A DNA stretch of 7,089 nucleotides from Bacteroidota bacterium (GCA_015222065.1 JADFUQ010000338.1:1-7089); one strand, 5' to 3'. Shown: positions 1-6,582, counted from the stretch's first letter. Notes: generated by a model not told the origin, from the sequence alone. Made by a program: numbers and translations.

Positions 1-224
1 ATAGAATGATAAAATGATAGAATGATAAAATGATAGAATGATAAAATGATAGAATGATAAAATGATAGAATGATAAAATGATAAAATGATAGAATGATAA
101 AATGATAGAATGATAGAATGATAGAATGATAAAATGATAGAATGATAAAATGATAGAATGATAGAATGATAAAATGATAGAATGATAGAATGATAAAATG
201 GAAGAATAGTTAAATGATAAAATG
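1..224. repeat. Tandem array of 8-bp units (ATARAATG), left flank of the S23-like gene
   Basis: Positions 1-200 are 25 uninterrupted copies of ATARAATG that differ only at the fourth base: 14 copies have G and 11 have A. The first ten strictly alternate G and A, giving a 16-bp higher-order period; after that the order becomes irregular, as expected from slippage or unequal exchange. Positions 201-216 hold two decayed units, and 217-224 is a last exact ATAAAATG whose ATG is the start codon of the next gene. The array runs off the left edge, so its true length is unknown. Read rightwards it has stops in all three frames; read leftwards it has none. It is not a CRISPR array, because no spacers are present. 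Confidence 0.97.
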
Positions 225-599
225 ATGTCAGAAAAAGAAATATTTATTGAAAAATTAAAAAAAAGAACCAAAAAATTTGCAGTAGATGTTATTAAATTTT
301 GCAACTCATTAAAGAAATATAAAGCATCATCAGTTGTTTTATACCAACTAATAAAATCTGCGACTTCAACAGGAGCCAACTATCGTGCGGCTTGTAGAGC
401 CAGGTCTAAATCTGAGTTTTTCAGTAAAATATGTATTGTTGTAGAAGAAGCTGATGAATCGGAATATTGGCTAGAAATAATAAATGAAGCTAATTTGTCT
501 AATGACAGAAAAGAATTAATAAGGCTAACAAACGAAGCAAATGAAATAACAAAAATAATGTCAAAAGCTAAAATTTCATCATACAATAACAATAAGTAA
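222..599 (+). CDS. Four-helix-bundle protein, S23 / 23S rRNA intervening-sequence protein family
   Basis: This 125-residue, lysine-rich protein matches the S23/bIVP family of small four-helix-bundle proteins, which are common as stand-alone genes in Bacteroidota and also occur inside 23S rRNA intervening sequences of Leptospira. Signature residues seen are QLIKSATSTGANYRAA (42-57), RSKSEFFSKI (61-70) and EEADESEYWLEI (75-86). Likely helices span about 9-31, 36-59, 63-92 and 93-117. There is no signal peptide or membrane segment. The cellular role of free-standing members is not established; the related Avd protein of diversity-generating retroelements binds nucleic acid and reverse transcriptase. 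The start is ATG 222, formed by the last octamer unit, with ATG 225 directly after it; no Shine-Dalgarno site is visible. A hand count over 241-600 gives about 28% G+C, against roughly 37-52% in two sampled 60-base stretches of the next gene. This, with the octamer arrays on both sides, suggests a separate origin. Family is secure; function unknown. Confidence 0.9.
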   Translation: MMSEKEIFIEKLKKRTKKFAVDVIKFCNSLKKYKASSVVLYQLIKSATSTGANYRAACRARSKSEFFSKICIVVEEADESEYWLEIINEANLSNDRKELIRLTNEANEITKIMSKAKISSYNNNK

Positions 600-600
600 C

Positions 601-656
601 ATTTACTCATTTATTCATTCACTCATTCACTCATTTACTCATTTACTCATTTATTC
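601..656. repeat. Tandem array of seven 8-bp units (ATTYAYTC), right flank of the S23-like gene
   Basis: Seven consecutive octamers are present: ATTTACTC, ATTTATTC, ATTCACTC twice, ATTTACTC twice, then ATTTATTC. The array starts one base after the S23-like gene's TAA and ends 18 bases before the permease ATG. Reverse-complemented and put in phase, the unit is AATGARTR. The upstream array unit in phase is AATGATAR. The two arrays are therefore related repeats in inverted orientation around the gene. Read rightwards, this array has no stop codon in any frame. Confidence 0.95.
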
Positions 657-674
657 ACCTAACCAAACCTCCAT

Positions 675-2066
675 ATGTTAGAAATCCCTCCCTTGTTGAT
701 TTTGCTCATCGGTATAATTTTCGTAATTGGATTGATAATTTTTCTGCGCCTTAACGCTTTTTTTGCGCTTATAACAGCATCGATTATTGTCAGTTTACTT
801 GCCCCCGGAGAGTTTTCCGAGAAGATCAGTCGCGTTGCTATGGCTTTCGGATCCACGGCCGGCAAGATTGGTATTGTAATCGCACTTGCAGCCGTTATAG
901 GACGGTGCCTGATAGAAAGCGGTGCCGCAGACAGAATAGTACAGTGGTTTGTCCGGTTATTCGGGAAAAAGAACTGTTCTGTATCACTTATGTCCAGTGG
1001 CTTTCTGCTTTCAATCCCGGTTTTTTTCGATACTGTTTTTTATTTATTGATCCCCCTTGCGCGTTCAATGCACCGCCGCACTAAAATTAATTATGTACTG
1101 CTTGTTTTAGCTATGGGTGCAGGCGCATCTATCACACATTCTTTAGTCCCTCCAACACCCGGTCCACTTATAATGGCTGACACATTAGGTATTGATCTTG
1201 GATTTATGATCGCCATCGGCTTATTGGTTGCCATCCCAACAGCAATTTTAATTATGTTTTATATCAGGCATTATTCCCGGAGAATGGATATTCCAATGCG
1301 TCCTATCGAGGGCAGTGAGGATGAGTCCGAACCCCTGCCTGACGACCGTTTACCTGGTTTGTTAATTTCCCTGCTACCGATCATTCTTCCACTGCTCATG
1401 ATATCAGCACATACCATTGCCTCCACACTGGCAAAAGGAGCTGAAATAACCTCCAATATAAAACAGATTGAAGAGATAACCGCTGTACTTGGCAATGCCA
1501 ACCTGGCAATGTTGCTTTCTTCAATTATCGCACTTATCGTGTTTTACCGTCAGCGACGTCCTAAGATGAAAGAATTTGGTAAATCAGTAGAAACCTCATT
1601 AATGAGTGGCGGGATTATTATCCTGATCACCTCTGCAGGTGGAGCGTTCGGAGCCATGCTTAAGGAAGCACAGGTAGGACCTGCTATTCAAGCTATGTTC
1701 GGTAACGGTGCAGACCAACAATTGGGAGGGATAGGACTGTTGTTTATGGCATTTCTTATCGCTTCCCTGCTCAAGTTTGCCCAGGGTTCAACAACCGTTT
1801 CCATGATCACAACTTCGGCAATGATTGCTACAATGCTGCCATCTCAGGAAATAATTGGATTTCATCCTGTATATATCGCTGCTGCAATAGGTTTCGGTGC
1901 TCAGTGCGGCGCCTGGATGAATGACAGTGGCTTCTGGATATATGCAAAAATGAGCGGATTTACCGGAATGGAAGCTATAAAAACCTGGACTGTAACCCTG
2001 GCAGTAATGGCTATTATCGGCTTTCTGATTACTTTGCTTTTCGCAACTTTTTTGCCATTGGTATAA
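675..2066 (+). CDS. GntP-family gluconate/sugar-acid:H+ symporter
   Basis: This 463-residue inner-membrane permease belongs to the GntP family, whose members import gluconate and related sugar acids (idonate, fructuronate) or D-serine by proton symport. About 12 hydrophobic segments are visible, starting near 7-25, 26-44 and 63-82 and ending near 436-462. Family motifs seen are PVFFDTVFYLLIPLAR (115-130), SLVPPTPGP (156-164), AGGAFG (321-326), FAQGSTTVSM (368-377) and AQCGAWMNDSGFW (409-421). Length is slightly above the usual 430-450. ATG 675 is the only sensible start, because an in-frame TAA lies at 660-662 and the first membrane helix begins at once. No Shine-Dalgarno site or TAnnTTTG promoter is visible between the octamer array and the start, so transcription may come through the S23-like gene or from within the array region. 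The substrate cannot be told; no gluconate or glycerate kinase is adjacent. The gene converges on the glycosidase operon. Confidence 0.95.
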   Translation: MLEIPPLLILLIGIIFVIGLIIFLRLNAFFALITASIIVSLLAPGEFSEKISRVAMAFGSTAGKIGIVIALAAVIGRCLIESGAADRIVQWFVRLFGKKNCSVSLMSSGFLLSIPVFFDTVFYLLIPLARSMHRRTKINYVLLVLAMGAGASITHSLVPPTPGPLIMADTLGIDLGFMIAIGLLVAIPTAILIMFYIRHYSRRMDIPMRPIEGSEDESEPLPDDRLPGLLISLLPIILPLLMISAHTIASTLAKGAEITSNIKQIEEITAVLGNANLAMLLSSIIALIVFYRQRRPKMKEFGKSVETSLMSGGIIILITSAGGAFGAMLKEAQVGPAIQAMFGNGADQQLGGIGLLFMAFLIASLLKFAQGSTTVSMITTSAMIATMLPSQEIIGFHPVYIAAAIGFGAQCGAWMNDSGFWIYAKMSGFTGMEAIKTWTVTLAVMAIIGFLITLLFATFLPLV

Positions 2067-2138
2067 TGTTAAGTCAAAAGAATAAAGTTAAAAATATAGA
2101 GGGAAATACTGAGTAATGAACCTGCTAAAAGGCGGATT

Positions 2139-2156
2139 GTTAAACAATTGTTGAAC
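2139..2156. other. Dyad-symmetric element in the convergent intergenic gap
   Basis: The 133-bp gap between the convergent permease and GH20-like genes (2067-2199) holds an 18-bp near-perfect dyad, GTTAAACAATTGTTGAAC, with 8 of 9 pairs matching and the exact 10-bp palindrome AACAATTGTT at its centre. It has no loop and no T-run, so it looks more like a protein-binding dyad than an intrinsic terminator. A second exact palindrome, TGAAATTTCA, lies at 2193-2202 across the GH20-like stop codon. AT-rich DNA makes short palindromes fairly likely by chance. No convincing gene or clear terminator was seen in the gap. Confidence 0.4.
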
Positions 2157-2199
2157 GATATAGATCAATAGAAACGGAATATATTTCACTTCTGAAATT

Positions 2200-3306
2200 T
2201 CAATCTATCTCATTTATCTTCCTGAATAATGCTTTAAAGCAATCAGCAGAACTAGTCCCTTCCATCTGTGTCTTCACCTTTCCGTAATAGTTGTCAATAA
2301 ACCTGCCTGTCGATGACCAGACAGTCTGCATCATTCCTGCATACCTTTCCTTCATAACTTCAGTGGCACCTTCCCTGAATTCAAGCGTTTCCTCCAGTTG
2401 TTTAAGAGCTACATCAGGCTTATTGTACGGACAGGTGATCACACGAAAACCTTTCATTGTAAAAAATACAGCTGTTGGGTCCGGTCTCTCGTAGTGCCAG
2501 TCGCAGATCACAACATCTTTTGGTATCATATCCACAGCGCGGTAAGTATTATTCATACTGGCTTCCCACATCCCCAGACCGGTTATTTTACCATCAATCA
2601 GACGGTCGCCCCATATCCAGAGTTCATTATTGTTTTGTGCCAGATGATTTCTGATCTTTGTCACTTCACCTGCAAACAGGTCTGCAGGATCTTTACCTGA
2701 ACAACGAGGACATTTATCATCCGCAATATAGAAAACCTCATCCATACCAGCATGAAAAGCATCTGCTTCAAACACCTCAAGTATCTCATCAACAATTGAA
2801 AACACAATTTCATGTACCTTCAGGTGTAATGGACAATAGCTTTTACAATACAAGCCATCATCATTAGGCCATTTATAATCTTCAGGCATCTCAACATGAG
2901 GCGTTTCATCAAACTCCGGATATTCCCGCAGTAAATTAGTCACTTCCCCGGCCCATGATTGATGCCCCAGAAGGTTTATCTGTGGAATGATCCGGATATC
3001 GTGGTCTCTGCAAACCTGAACCAGCTTTTTAACATCATCTTTTGAAAGGGCAACAGAATCACGCAATTCAGGATGGTTGTTATACTGATAATTAAAATCA
3101 ACTCTTAGCACCAGTGTGTTTACATTCATTGGATACAGTTCATCCTTAATAAATTTTACAAACCGGTCAACATTAGCCGGACGCGGTGCTGCAATGCAAA
3201 ACCCACGAACCGGTAATAGAGTGTCAATCCCGGAAGTTGATTGCGCAGGTAATTGTAAGACAGCTAACAAGAAGATAATTGAAACTGTTGTAAATCGTGT
3301 TTTCAT
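2200..3306 (-). CDS. Secreted GH20-like glycoside hydrolase (beta-hexosaminidase fold)
   Basis: This 368-residue protein has an N-terminal signal peptide (basic start MKTR, hydrophobic 8-20, likely cleavage after PAQ or just beyond, no lipobox). The rest reads as a TIM-barrel resembling GH20 catalytic domains. FHAGMDEV (184-191) corresponds to the GH20 H-x-G-G-D-E motif, with D189-E190 as the likely substrate-assist and acid/base pair. NLLGHQSW (111-118) matches the GH20 Gly-His strand, and WIWGD (230-234) the aromatic strand after it. GH20 enzymes remove terminal beta-linked GlcNAc or GalNAc. The usual N-terminal GH20b domain is absent, so this is a catalytic domain only. Four cysteines, C154, C158, C199 and C202 (the last two as CPRC), might form disulfides or a metal site. 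It is the last gene of the kinase-fucosidase operon, 81 bp after the fucosidase, with a hairpin between them and no own promoter seen. Class is fairly sure; the exact substrate is not. Confidence 0.83.
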   Translation of the reverse strand: MKTRFTTVSIIFLLAVLQLPAQSTSGIDTLLPVRGFCIAAPRPANVDRFVKFIKDELYPMNVNTLVLRVDFNYQYNNHPELRDSVALSKDDVKKLVQVCRDHDIRIIPQINLLGHQSWAGEVTNLLREYPEFDETPHVEMPEDYKWPNDDGLYCKSYCPLHLKVHEIVFSIVDEILEVFEADAFHAGMDEVFYIADDKCPRCSGKDPADLFAGEVTKIRNHLAQNNNELWIWGDRLIDGKITGLGMWEASMNNTYRAVDMIPKDVVICDWHYERPDPTAVFFTMKGFRVITCPYNKPDVALKQLEETLEFREGATEVMKERYAGMMQTVWSSTGRFIDNYYGKVKTQMEGTSSADCFKALFRKINEID

Positions 3307-3365
3307 AGTGTTATATTTAATGGGTTTAGCTTATAAGACCACGATGGACCTTTGGCATCTTTATA

Positions 3366-3392
3366 CCTGACAAGGTCGCCAGACCTGTCAGG
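3366..3392 (-). other. Stem-loop overlapping the fucosidase stop codon (intercistronic)
   Basis: On the plus strand, CCTGAC (3366-3371) pairs with GTCAGG (3387-3392). After one bulged A (3372), AGGTC (3373-3377) pairs with GACCT (3382-3386) around a GCCA loop. That gives 11 perfect pairs with a single bulge. In the operon transcript the fucosidase UGA (3390-3388) lies in the 5' arm. No U-run follows the stem in the transcribed direction, so it is probably not an intrinsic terminator. It could be an mRNA-stabilising or processing hairpin, or a copy of a short dispersed palindromic repeat. Confidence 0.75.
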
Positions 3393-4887
3393 GTTTAATA
3401 ATCTCTGATATCTTTATTGTCCATGCATAATCACATGGTGGATTTTTTCGTATTGATTCCGGAATATTCACAACTACACCATTATGAACTTTTTCCCATT
3501 CCAGGATTTCATTTGAGCCAAGCATTGTTACAACAGCCTTTTCTACCGGTGATACTGCAGATATCCTAATTTTCGATGGTGGCTCATCTTCACCATCTTC
3601 TGTAAGATACATCAAATAAACAGCACCGTTATTCTTATTCCGTGTAAGGCATACTTTTCCCTCCTTATATGGCCAGATTGGCCGGGTGCTATAGATCGCC
3701 TCCTTGTTCACTTCCATCCAGCCGGCAATTTCATTCAGCCTTTCATAAGCCGTTTCATGCCATGTCCCGTCCGGTCCGGGAGCAATATTAAGCAGCAGGT
3801 TACCTCCTTTGGCCACAATATCTACCAGAAGATGTACTAATTCCCTGCCACTCTTATATTTTGCATCCGGCACCCATGACCATCCGCCACCGGCAATAAT
3901 ACATGATTCCCAGGGATATGGTAAGGTTTCTTCAGGCACCCGGTTTTCAGGGGTTAAATAATTCTGATTCTTACCGGGAACCGCCCTGTCAACTACTATT
4001 AGTCCTGGCTGCTTTTTACGAGCTTTTTCCACCAAATCATCCATCTTGATATCCTGGTTAATAACACGTTTTTTCAGGAATCCTGAAGTGGTTTGAGCAA
4101 TACTGCGATTATAATAATCTCTGAGGTCTTCTCCTGATTGTTTAGCCACCCAGCCACCATCCAGCCATAAAATGCTAACATCACCATAGCCGGTCATCAG
4201 TTCCATTATCTGGTTATGTGTATAATCAACGAACTTACTCCAGCGTTCCGGATATATATCAGGATCATAGTTAACATTACGATCGGGGGTTGCAAAGTTA
4301 AGCCACCAGTAATACTCACTATGCCAGTCGGGTTTTGAAAAATATGCACCTACCCACATATCCTCATTTCTGAAGGCATCAAATATCTTTTTTGTTATAT
4401 TGGCACTGGAGTCGCTGCTAAATGCACATTCTTTATCAGTCACCTTATAGTCAGTGTATTTCGAATCGAACATACAGAACCCATCGTGGTGTTTCGTGGT
4501 AAAGACCATGTATCTCATACCGGCATTCCGGGCTGCTTCGGCCCATTTCGTCGGATCGAATTTAACCGGGTTAAATGTATTCTTAAGTCCTTCGTACTTC
4601 TTTTTGTAAGCAGTATAATCATCCATACTTCGCCGGCACCATTCTTCATCCTCAGCACAAATCGACCATGATTCAACAATACCCCACTGGCTGTATGCAC
4701 CCCAGTGCATTAATAGCCCGAATTTCATATCCTGCCATTCTTCCAGATTCATAAGAACAAGAGGGTCGGTTTCAGGGATATAGGTTCTTTCATTATGTTG
4801 TGCTGTTGCAAGTGATAATAAAAAAAACAAACAGAGTAAAAGTATTAAAGTTGTTTTCTTAACGTTCTTGAATTGCATTTTACTCAT
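3388..4887 (-). CDS. Secreted alpha-L-fucosidase, GH29
   Basis: This 499-residue protein is a family GH29 alpha-L-fucosidase, a retaining enzyme that releases L-fucose from glycans. A signal peptide is clear (basic 3-11, hydrophobic 13-27, likely cleavage after LATA at about residue 29), so it acts in the periplasm or outside the cell. C19 lies inside the hydrophobic core and is not a convincing lipobox. Catalytic-domain signatures are FGLLMHWGAYS (56-66), TKHHDGFCMF (131-140) with H133-H134 in the substrate pocket, and ILWLDGGW (239-246) with D243 as the nucleophile. The acid/base residue varies in GH29; candidates are E314, E319, E320 or E327, which cannot be separated by eye. LLLNIAPGPDG (364-374) is also typical. 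Residues from about 405 form the C-terminal beta-sandwich. Length is usual. The gene starts 24 bp after the kinase stop. Its A-rich leader carries TTAAATATAACA, shared exactly with the GH20-like gene's leader. The start at 4887 gives the full signal peptide; M4 is a possible alternative. Confidence 0.95.
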   Translation of the reverse strand: MSKMQFKNVKKTTLILLLCLFFLLSLATAQHNERTYIPETDPLVLMNLEEWQDMKFGLLMHWGAYSQWGIVESWSICAEDEEWCRRSMDDYTAYKKKYEGLKNTFNPVKFDPTKWAEAARNAGMRYMVFTTKHHDGFCMFDSKYTDYKVTDKECAFSSDSSANITKKIFDAFRNEDMWVGAYFSKPDWHSEYYWWLNFATPDRNVNYDPDIYPERWSKFVDYTHNQIMELMTGYGDVSILWLDGGWVAKQSGEDLRDYYNRSIAQTTSGFLKKRVINQDIKMDDLVEKARKKQPGLIVVDRAVPGKNQNYLTPENRVPEETLPYPWESCIIAGGGWSWVPDAKYKSGRELVHLLVDIVAKGGNLLLNIAPGPDGTWHETAYERLNEIAGWMEVNKEAIYSTRPIWPYKEGKVCLTRNKNNGAVYLMYLTEDGEDEPPSKIRISAVSPVEKAVVTMLGSNEILEWEKVHNGVVVNIPESIRKNPPCDYAWTIKISEIIKP

Positions 4888-4911
4888 TTTAGTTTCTGTT
4901 ATATTTAAATA

Positions 4912-6402
4912 CTAAGTACTTATAATTTGTAAAAGATTCTTTTTCCATGCCTCATATGCTTCTGTGATTTGCGACTTTATTTTTGTATCCGGTTCAATTC
5001 TTTTAATCATTTTCAATCCTGCAAATGCTTCTTTTGGAGATCCAAATAAGCCGGTACCTATTGCTGCTCCCCTTGCAGCACCAAGCGAACCATCTGTGTT
5101 ATAGAGCTCAATTACAGCTCCGGTAAGTGTTGCAAGAGTATGAGAAAACAGGTCACTAAGGAACATATTTGCATTTCCGGCTCTAATAATTTTTGTTTCT
5201 ATACCTGTATCTTTCATAACATCCATTCCATATTTAAGCGAAAATGCAATTCCTTCCTGTGCAGCTCTAAACAGGTGTGCTTTATGATGTATGTTAAAAT
5301 TCAGATTTTTAATTATTGAACCAATATCCCTGTTTCCTAATACCCTTTCAGCACCATTACCAAAAGGAAATACCAGCAAACCATCTGATCCGGCCGACAC
5401 CCGGGATGCAATCATATTCATTTCTTCATAGTCGATCCCCTGATCAGCAACGTTTTTCTTTAGCCAGGAATTTAGTATTCCTGTTCCGTTAATACATAAA
5501 AGCACACCAATTCGTGGATCTTTTTCAACATAATTCACATGGGCAAAGCTATTGACTCTTGATTCAGGGTCGTATCTCACCTGGTCAGTAACACCGTATA
5601 TTACCCCTGATGTTCCTGCAGTCGCTGCAACCTCACCAGGTTCCAGAACATTTAATGAAAAAGCATTATTTGGCTGATCACCTGCCCGGTATGATACTTT
5701 CAGGCCATGTGGCAAATCGAGTTCATCTGCAACAGACTCTAATAAAGCACCCTGGTCTGAGAAAGTCGGAACTATTTCAGGAAACATATCATTTGGTATC
5801 CCGAGATAATTCAATAACATTCCGGACACTTCATTTTTATTGTAATCCCAGAAAATTCCTTCTGACAGTCCGGGTATAGTAGTTTGTACATTCCCGGTCA
5901 TTCGCATAGCAATATAATCTCCGGGAAGCATGATTTTATGAATTTTATTGAACAACGCGGGTTCGTTATCCTTAACCCATTTTAGTTTTGACGCTGTAAA
6001 ATTACCCGGGGAATTAAGTAAGGAAAACAAACATTCTTCAGCACCCAAATCTTCAAAAATCCTGTTCCCGGTTTCAACAGCCCGGCTATCGCACCAGATT
6101 ATTGCAGGACGCATAACATTAAGTTCCTTATCTACAACAACCAGACCATGCATCTGGTAAGAAATACCAATTGCTTTAATATTTTTCTTATCAATGTGTG
6201 TTCCGGAAAACAATTTTGTTGTAGCGTTCTTCAGATGCTGCCACCACATTTCAGGATTTTGTTCAGCCCATCCTGATTGCAGTGCAGAAATTGTCATTTC
6301 CTCATCAGGAGAATACGCGGATGCAATACAAGAACCTTCCGAAACGCCAAATAATGCAGCTTTAACCGATGAACTGCCAATATCATATCCGATTGTATAC
6401 AT
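4912..6402 (-). CDS. xylB: FGGY-family carbohydrate kinase, xylulokinase-like
   Basis: This 496-residue cytoplasmic kinase has the two-lobed FGGY/ASKHA architecture. Seen motifs are the phosphate-1 loop GYDIGSSSVKAAL (5-17) with D7, the xylulokinase-type QMHGL (83-87), IIWCDSR (101-107), RAGDQ (239-243) with D242 as the likely catalytic base, the nucleotide-binding TAGTSGV (261-267), RAGNANMFLSDLF (407-419) and GSLGAARGAA (438-447) near the C terminus. The MHG motif favours D-xylulose, which would feed xylulose 5-phosphate to the pentose phosphate pathway. The neighbouring fucosidase leaves L-fuculose or another ketose possible, so the gene symbol is tentative. Length matches the family. The start is firm, because the phosphate loop begins at residue 5. 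It is the first gene of a three-gene operon, with a promoter match about 150 bp upstream and an A/U-rich leader. A cytosolic kinase leading two exported glycosidases is a less common arrangement. Confidence 0.9.
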   Translation of the reverse strand: MYTIGYDIGSSSVKAALFGVSEGSCIASAYSPDEEMTISALQSGWAEQNPEMWWQHLKNATTKLFSGTHIDKKNIKAIGISYQMHGLVVVDKELNVMRPAIIWCDSRAVETGNRIFEDLGAEECLFSLLNSPGNFTASKLKWVKDNEPALFNKIHKIMLPGDYIAMRMTGNVQTTIPGLSEGIFWDYNKNEVSGMLLNYLGIPNDMFPEIVPTFSDQGALLESVADELDLPHGLKVSYRAGDQPNNAFSLNVLEPGEVAATAGTSGVIYGVTDQVRYDPESRVNSFAHVNYVEKDPRIGVLLCINGTGILNSWLKKNVADQGIDYEEMNMIASRVSAGSDGLLVFPFGNGAERVLGNRDIGSIIKNLNFNIHHKAHLFRAAQEGIAFSLKYGMDVMKDTGIETKIIRAGNANMFLSDLFSHTLATLTGAVIELYNTDGSLGAARGAAIGTGLFGSPKEAFAGLKMIKRIEPDTKIKSQITEAYEAWKKNLLQIIST

Positions 6403-6552
6403 AAATTCAGATTAAAAAGTTTAAAATTTATTGATTTTTTCAGATTTTTTTTTTATTTTAGTCCATCTCTTAGCACCTAAAAAGTAACGAAATTAATTAA
6501 AGACGTATCACTATTAAAGAATATATTTTTTCGGCACTAAATGGTTTGCCAC

Positions 6553-6582
6553 CAAAATTAAACTAAAAATACTACCAACAAA
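6553..6582 (-). promoter_or_regulatory. Probable Bacteroidota-type promoter for the kinase-fucosidase-GH20 operon
   Basis: Read on the minus strand, TTTG (6582-6579) is followed by an 18-base spacer and then TAATTTTG (6560-6553). This fits the Bacteroidota consensus of TTTG or TTG, about 17-23 bases, then TAnnTTTG. Transcription would begin a few bases below 6553, leaving a leader of about 145 bases before the kinase ATG. That leader is A/U-rich, with an A10 run (6454-6445), and has no Shine-Dalgarno site. The octamer TTCAGATT occurs twice in it, at 6406-6413 and 6439-6446. No other gene or RNA was recognised in 6403-6599. Confidence 0.6.

Noticed and set aside
1..224. CRISPR array
   Set aside because: The 8-bp units are contiguous with no spacers, and no cas gene is present.
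222..599. Part of a diversity-generating retroelement (Avd-like protein)
   Set aside because: The fold is related to Avd, but there is no reverse transcriptase and no template/variable repeat pair in the window.
222..599. Genuine 23S rRNA intervening sequence
   Set aside because: No rRNA sequence flanks the gene; it lies next to a permease gene.
380..610. Minus-strand open frame opposite the S23-like gene
   Set aside because: It is antisense to a well-recognised family protein and has no recognisable features of its own.
1271..1501. Minus-strand open frame inside the permease gene
   Set aside because: It is antisense to conserved GntP sequence and resembles no protein family.
2116..2154. 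Twelve-codon plus-strand frame in the convergent gap
   Set aside because: Too short, no ribosome site, and it runs into the dyad element; no support as a peptide gene.
2139..2156. Bidirectional terminator between the convergent genes
   Set aside because: The dyad has no loop and no T-run in either direction.
4515..4700. Second minus-strand frame and the opposite-strand frame (4486-4671) within the fucosidase
   Set aside because: Both overlap the conserved GH29 catalytic region in other frames and have no recognisable content.
4830..4833. Lipobox cysteine in the fucosidase signal peptide (C19)
   Set aside because: It lies mid-way in the hydrophobic core with several more hydrophobic residues after it; the LATA-Q cleavage site fits better.
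6541..6548. Plus-strand -7 box (ATGGTTTG) for the receiver gene
   Set aside because: The required TA is replaced by AT and no correctly spaced TTTG precedes it.
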